Part shown: positions 54,906 to 58,866 of the stretch, one piece after another
Numbering within the stretch: position 1 is the first letter of the stretch
Layout of the letters: each line of letters starts with the position of its first letter
NCBI GenBank assembly: GCA_016219645.1
Contig: JACRLR010000044.1
Location: 1-58,866 of the forward strand
DNA from: Nitrospirota bacterium
Lineage (GTDB): Bacteria > Nitrospirota > Nitrospiria > Nitrospirales > Nitrospiraceae
DNA: 58,866 nucleotides
Reading direction: 5' to 3'
Made by a program: the position numbers and the translations under genes
The notes under the pieces: model-generated
What the model was told of the DNA's origin: nothing
Databases searched by the model: none
Seen by the model: only the letters and a program-made list of their open reading frames with translations

Positions 54906-55652
54906 CTAAGGATTCTTCGCACAGCGGAACCCGGTGAGTCCCTGGTCTGTCGGCGAGATGACGCTCCGATTCGCCGAGCGCAGGGCCCGTGCGTTCCCGT
55001 TCCAGGCCCCCCCGCGGATCACTCTTGTTCCACCAGAAGACGGGCCTGTGGGGTTCTTTGGCGGGCCGCTCTTGTAGTAACGGAAGTCATAGAAGTCACT
55101 GACCCATTCCCAGACATTCCCGGCCATATCGTAGAGGCCATAGGGACTCTTGCCATCTTCGAACGACCCAACCGGTGCCAAGGCCCCATGGTTGTTCCAA
55201 TCCGTCTTGCCGAAATTCGCGTGACGAGGCGTCGGTGGCTCGTTACCCCATGGATAGAGGCGGCCATCTGTTCCACGCGCTGCCTTCTCCCACTCTGCCT
55301 CTGTCGGTAAACGCTTGTTGACCCATTTGCAGTACGCAGCCGCATCCACCGAATCCATATTCGCCGCTGGGCGTTTCTGGTGTGCAGGTTGGTTCATTAT
55401 CTTCCAGTCCGAAGGCGGTTCGACCCCTTTCGCCTGCAAAAAAGCCGCATATTGCCCCACGGTGACTTCATATTTATCCATCAAGAATGCATCCAAATAG
55501 ACTTTTCGCTCCGGCTTTTCGTCCGAATCTCCCGCTTCACTCCCCATCGTAAACTCTCCTGCGGGCACCAGCGCCATATCAGCTGGTTCCGAGGCCATAG
55601 AGGGGGGTACAGCGAGTCCCAACAACGCGACCAGTACGAACAATCGTCTCAT
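54906..55652 (-). CDS. Exported SUMF1/FGE-domain protein (copy 1)
   Basis: 248 residues behind GGAGGCGG; signal peptide ending at SMASE. Same domain as its neighbour: MALVPAGEFTMGSEAGDSDE, RLPTEAEWEKAARGTDGRLY, MAGNVWEWVSDFYDFRYY, VIRGGAWNGNARALRSANRS and TGFRCAKNP. It also lacks the first FGE-type Cys. The two copies share long identical stretches, pointing to recent tandem duplication with a divergent N-terminal spacer. Their closeness to amoCAB may matter or be incidental. Confidence 0.85.
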   Translation of the reverse strand: MRRLFVLVALLGLAVPPSMASEPADMALVPAGEFTMGSEAGDSDEKPERKVYLDAFLMDKYEVTVGQYAAFLQAKGVEPPSDWKIMNQPAHQKRPAANMDSVDAAAYCKWVNKRLPTEAEWEKAARGTDGRLYPWGNEPPTPRHANFGKTDWNNHGALAPVGSFEDGKSPYGLYDMAGNVWEWVSDFYDFRYYKSGPPKNPTGPSSGGTRVIRGGAWNGNARALRSANRSVISPTDQGLTGFRCAKNP

Positions 55653-55828
55653 AAACCGCCTCCGGATATTGTTATGAAATCATGGCGCCTGCTGACCTGA
55701 CAGCATCTGATAGGCGGAAACTATAATGCCTCTCGCATCAGAAACTCAACCGGACATGAATGATAGCTGATGCGCAACGAGCCAGAAAAGCGGGATCGGA
55801 AAGATAGGGATGAAACGACAACCCATCT

Positions 55829-56341
55829 CTATTGGGCAATGGCATTCCAGAGGTGTATGACGATCCACAGCACTGCTCCAATGGTGAGCAGGAGAAGCAC
55901 GACGGTTCCCCCGATGATGCAGACCATATAGAGCCAGGCCTGCCGTGTTTCCCGATAGGGCTGTGCTGTAGCACGCCGCAGCAACCGTGCATTTCTAGCG
56001 TGACTCTTAAACCAGATGGAGAAGAGGTCGCCGACAATGGGAATGGCGCCAACCGCTCCATTAATGAGGAGATTCAGGCTCATCCGTGCCAGAACGATCT
56101 CCGGCACATGGAGCCGTGCGGCCAAGACCAGAATGGCGGTCCCGATCAGGTTGGCCAGCATGTCGCCGACTCCGGGAATCAGTCCGAGCAACGGATCGAG
56201 TCCGACAGAGAGGGGCGTGCCTGGGATTTTGAGCGAGGTATCCAGAATTTTGGCTAAGAGTTCAGCTGTCTCTACCAGGGTCTCTCGTTGATGGGTGGAA
56301 TCTGACGAGTCTGATGCGCGATGTGGGGCTGGGGCAGCCAC
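55829..56341 (-). CDS. DUF4112 membrane protein
   Basis: 170 residues from GTG 56341. DUF4112 signature: DPLLGLIPGVGDMLANLIGT, VPEIVLARMSLNLLINGAVG and AIPIVGDLFSIWFKSHARNA; C-terminal helix IIGGTVVLLLLTIGAVLWIV. Small inner-membrane protein of unknown function. It follows the amoB terminator by ~55 bases on the same strand. Confidence 0.85.
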   Translation of the reverse strand: MAAPAPHRASDSSDSTHQRETLVETAELLAKILDTSLKIPGTPLSVGLDPLLGLIPGVGDMLANLIGTAILVLAARLHVPEIVLARMSLNLLINGAVGAIPIVGDLFSIWFKSHARNARLLRRATAQPYRETRQAWLYMVCIIGGTVVLLLLTIGAVLWIVIHLWNAIAQ

Positions 56342-56397
56342 GATATGACAGGGCTATCTGAGTGGGTACCATCTCAAACGCACTTATCACGGTCGTT

Positions 56398-56445
56398 AAA
56401 AAAGCCGATCCGCCATCCCATCTTGCGATGGGGGCGGATCGGCTT
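56398..56445 (-). terminator. Rho-independent terminator of the amo operon
   Basis: On the minus strand a stem of 19 paired bases (56402-56422 with 56427-56445, two-base bulge, TTGC loop) is followed by a run of six T. It lies 29 bases after the amoB stop. It should end the amoCAB transcript cleanly. Confidence 0.9.
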
Positions 56446-56473
56446 CACGTCTACACGTGTTTAACCCGGGAAC

Positions 56474-57736
56474 TTATCCCTGAGCCCTCGTAAAGACCGG
56501 GATAATGGCACCGGAAATGCTGTTGATATGACGATTTCCGGAATCATCCCAGGACATCACCAGCCCCCCGAACCGTTGTTCCGGATCGTGGACCAGGTCC
56601 ATCAGTCTCTGGAACTCCCACAGCGAATCTCTGGAGTCAAGCTTGATATCCTTCGTTTCGCCTGGAAGGATCGGGGAATCATCTTCCATGTTCAAGCCGT
56701 CGGTGGCCATAATTTCTGCTGGATAGTTCGGATCCAGGTTATTGGCCACGCCGACCTTGTTCAGGAATCTGATGCCTGCCGTTGTGAACTCTCCGATCCT
56801 CAGTGGGCTCTCGCCGTTATTGGTGACGGTCAGGGTCATGCGGAGGGCGCGACCCGGAACGTCATAGTCTGCCGCGAGAACTTTCATTGTGAGGTCCGAC
56901 TGCAAGTGCGTCGGCTTAATAAGCGGCGCACCGGCCTGGAGAGGAATCGTATAGGGATACTGGGAGTCTGTAACGAAGAAACCGATTGCGATGATTGTAA
57001 AACACACTCCGAGCATGACATAGGCTGCCACTCGGTCGGCCGGGTCATTCAGCAATTCATCCCCGCCTTCCTGTGCCAGCACTCTGGCGCGAATCAAGAA
57101 CATCGGTCTGACCATGAACCAGCCGATCCAGAGGAATCCGAGGCCTCCCCAGAGAATATGCCAGAAGATCCCTGTCCCGAGACCTGCGGTCTCCGTATCG
57201 ACGGTTCCTCCCACCAACAATTTTATCGGGTTGGTGAAATCTTTATGGTTGCCAGTGATATCCATCCAGCCCCCGGGGCCTGCAATAGGACCGGCCCCGT
57301 TGACGGCCAACATCGGGTGAATGTGGTGATGGCCAGGTAGGCGAGCCCTCAGCTTGATTACGTACTCGTAGTCCCCGCCCAGCTCCATTGGGCCGGACGT
57401 GAACATCGGTACGCCGTTCACTTTCGAGCTCAGACGCGTGAACACTGAACTCGGGCTACCTACGTTAATAAAGGTACGACTGGGTCTCACGACGGCCCTT
57501 GGCCAGTCTTCAGCAATATGCATCTTGCCTGACAGCATCGCCTCATCGTTGACGGAGGTCTTCCCAGGATTCCACCTTGTATCGTACCATTGGGCAGTAC
57601 GCATCCGAAGGAATGGTTCCTGAGAGCGCTCTCCATGGGCGACAGCGGGAGAGGCGCTAAACATCAGGGTAAGCCCGAGTGTCGCCACCCCGACTGAGCC
57701 GATCACACAAAACTTTAGTATGTTTTTTGTGTTCAT
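56474..57736 (-). CDS. amoB: Ammonia monooxygenase subunit B
   Basis: 420 residues. Signal peptide ends at SPAVA, so His34 becomes the mature N-terminus as in PmoB. H138 and H140 lie in LPGHHHIHPMLAV. Together these are the copper-site ligands known from particulate methane monooxygenase (His33/137/139 there). Two membrane helices at about 187-212 and 235-257 separate two periplasmic cupredoxin-like domains. Part of the membrane copper monooxygenase that turns ammonia into hydroxylamine. ATGA overlap with amoA. The sequence looks like comammox Nitrospira AmoB rather than a betaproteobacterial one, but a tree is needed. Confidence 0.95.
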   Translation of the reverse strand: MNTKNILKFCVIGSVGVATLGLTLMFSASPAVAHGERSQEPFLRMRTAQWYDTRWNPGKTSVNDEAMLSGKMHIAEDWPRAVVRPSRTFINVGSPSSVFTRLSSKVNGVPMFTSGPMELGGDYEYVIKLRARLPGHHHIHPMLAVNGAGPIAGPGGWMDITGNHKDFTNPIKLLVGGTVDTETAGLGTGIFWHILWGGLGFLWIGWFMVRPMFLIRARVLAQEGGDELLNDPADRVAAYVMLGVCFTIIAIGFFVTDSQYPYTIPLQAGAPLIKPTHLQSDLTMKVLAADYDVPGRALRMTLTVTNNGESPLRIGEFTTAGIRFLNKVGVANNLDPNYPAEIMATDGLNMEDDSPILPGETKDIKLDSRDSLWEFQRLMDLVHDPEQRFGGLVMSWDDSGNRHINSISGAIIPVFTRAQG

Positions 57737-58608
57737 GATTTCCCTTCCAATACGGGCGCTGGAACCCCCGGTAATGTTCCATGCCGCAATGCGTATTCAT
57801 CCGTGCCGACGATCATGATGTCATTCGCCCGGTGTCTCACTCCTCTCTTGCCCTTAACCCAGAAGAAGGATTGGCCGACGAAATGGCCAACTTGCCACCA
57901 AATGGTGAACATCAACATGGAAATGAAGGCCGAGAAGAATGCCGAGATCCAGACCGTGTGTCCGCCGAACGTACGCAGCGATCCCACTTCGATGATCCGG
58001 ATATATTCAGGCGTTCCAGTACGTACGAAGGTGAAGCCCATATAGTCGGCCAGCGACAGCAGCTGACCATCTACGACCACCGGTTGGTGGCTGTATGCGA
58101 ATATCGGATAGTTTGACGGATTAAACATCATTGCGAATGCCCATACGCCGAATATGGCTGTGAGCATCCAGCTTCTGGTCAGCAGCAGAGTGCAGTCAAG
58201 GATCAGTGCGCTCGAAATCATGGTGGCCGGCATGACGAAGTTCGCGGGGAAATTCGCCCACCAGTACCAGGCAAGCACGATCGTGATCCATTTTCCTACG
58301 AGGAGCCCTGTGATGCTCAAGGTTGCACCAAAGGGTTGCCTATAGAACGTCCAGAAGTAGTACATGATGGCCCCCGGGTACATCACCTCTACAATGGGGG
58401 TGACAGTTACCCAGAATTGCCGATCCTTCCAGTCAATCCAGAAATCCCAATCTCCCGCGAGCAGGTCGAAATGCATGTGAAAGGTCGCGAACACTCCAAA
58501 ATACGCGATCGGAATAAAATAGATCGCGTCGAGCATTCTCGACAGCTTGACGCCTTCCGGCGGTAGCTTGCTGGCCTTGATAATTTCCTTTGTTCTAAAC
58601 AGTGCCAT
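57733..58608 (-). CDS. amoA: Ammonia monooxygenase subunit A
   Basis: Start ATG 58608 follows GAGGAGG (an earlier in-frame ATG at 58623 lacks it), giving 291 residues. Membrane subunit with six or more helices, e.g. AIYFIPIAYFGVFATFHMHF, ITIVLAWYWWANF and FSAFISMLMFTIWWQVGHFV. HMHFDLLAGDWDFWIDWKDR is the family opening, and many His/Asp/Glu residues suit the amoA/pmoA metal region. Second gene of amoCAB, 120 bases after amoC. It is the marker gene for ammonia oxidisers; the sequence type and context suggest comammox Nitrospira. Confidence 0.96.
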   Translation of the reverse strand: MALFRTKEIIKASKLPPEGVKLSRMLDAIYFIPIAYFGVFATFHMHFDLLAGDWDFWIDWKDRQFWVTVTPIVEVMYPGAIMYYFWTFYRQPFGATLSITGLLVGKWITIVLAWYWWANFPANFVMPATMISSALILDCTLLLTRSWMLTAIFGVWAFAMMFNPSNYPIFAYSHQPVVVDGQLLSLADYMGFTFVRTGTPEYIRIIEVGSLRTFGGHTVWISAFFSAFISMLMFTIWWQVGHFVGQSFFWVKGKRGVRHRANDIMIVGTDEYALRHGTLPGVPAPVLEGKS

Positions 58609-58728
58609 TTGTCGCCTCCTCACTCATTCTAAACATCTGTCTCCTCCATTGTTCCAGCCGGCCGTTCGTCCCGCCCCGTATTCCAGAATCTGGAGAGACG
58701 GGGTTGACGCGCCACAGTCGAATGCCCC

Positions 58729-58866
58729 TTAGTAGGGGAGGACGTGCAAGACCTTCTTGTCCTCGTTGTTCCAGACCACATCACACAGGTTCGACATGCG
58801 GCAGACAATCTGCGCCGCCACGCCGCCGGTCCCGCCGAACAACCCGCACCAGCCCAGGGTCACAAA
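58729..58866 (-). CDS. amoC: Ammonia monooxygenase subunit C (3' end)
   Basis: The last 45 codons, read from the window edge to TAA at 58729-58731, encode [16 protein letters not shown]... [20 protein letters not shown]. This is the C-terminal tail of AmoC. Gene order amoC-amoA-amoB is the standard one. The N-terminal part and the operon promoter are outside the window. Confidence 0.85.
   Translation of the reverse strand, partial: FVTLGWCGLFGGTGGVAAQIVCRMSNLCDVVWNNEDKKVLHVLPY

Noticed and set aside
53864-55652. True formylglycine-generating enzymes for sulfatases
   Set aside because: The first active-site Cys is absent in both copies and no sulfatase gene is nearby.

Overview
The window reads as a chromosomal segment of a comammox-type (complete ammonia-oxidising) Nitrospira. 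The main evidence is at the right edge. On the minus strand it carries the 3' end of amoC, then amoA, then amoB, with the AmoB copper-site histidines in place. The rest of the gene content fits a Nitrospirota chromosome: very heme-rich multiheme cytochromes, many TPR and HEAT proteins, a periplasmic multicopper oxidase, and short palindromic intergenic repeats. No rRNA operon, phage or CRISPR array is visible. One tRNA (Arg, anticodon ACG) is present. The left edge (1-140) is the end of an insertion sequence.

Layout. (1) 1-4.2 kb: an IS end, then a co-directional block of a DUF692/MNIO-family protein with an unusual C-terminal extension, a tRNA-dihydrouridine synthase, a Maf pyrophosphatase and a small exported protein. 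(2) 4.2-15.7 kb: a redox cluster built around a shared divergent intergenic region. Leftward run a diheme b-type membrane cytochrome, a 24-heme c-type cytochrome and a TPR/peptidase-MA-like protein. Rightward run an 18- or 19-heme repeat cytochrome, a TPR plus beta-barrel outer-membrane protein, a CcmI-like apocytochrome chaperone, and a membrane-anchored ferredoxin-flavoprotein. (3) 15.9-25.6 kb: a Sel1 lipoprotein and a large multicopper oxidase. Facing them is a minus-strand run: NarL-type response regulator, cupredoxin-like protein, histidine kinase, heme-tagged porin, diheme cytochrome c. (4) 26.5-51.3 kb: mostly housekeeping and conserved hypothetical genes: hemerythrin, M20 amidohydrolase, GNAT-cNMP fusion, b5-reductase-like flavoprotein, formyltransferase, HEAT proteins, alpha-glucan phosphorylase, SagB-like nitroreductase, DyP peroxidase, PagL, OmpA-like lipoprotein. 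(5) 51.6-58.9 kb: cfa, yggS, two tandem SUMF1-domain proteins, a DUF4112 protein, a strong terminator, and the amoCAB operon end.

How the parts may work together. AmoCAB would start ammonia oxidation, and electrons pass through quinone and c-type cytochromes. The 4.2-15.7 kb cluster has all the parts expected of a trans-envelope electron conduit: a quinone-facing diheme cytochrome b, a long periplasmic heme wire, an outer-membrane barrel and a second repeat multiheme protein. It also carries its own CcmI. This is an inference from gene content and order, and I regard it as the best candidate here for an undescribed system. The two-component system at 22-25.6 kb sits beside another porin/cytochrome/copper-protein set and may regulate it.
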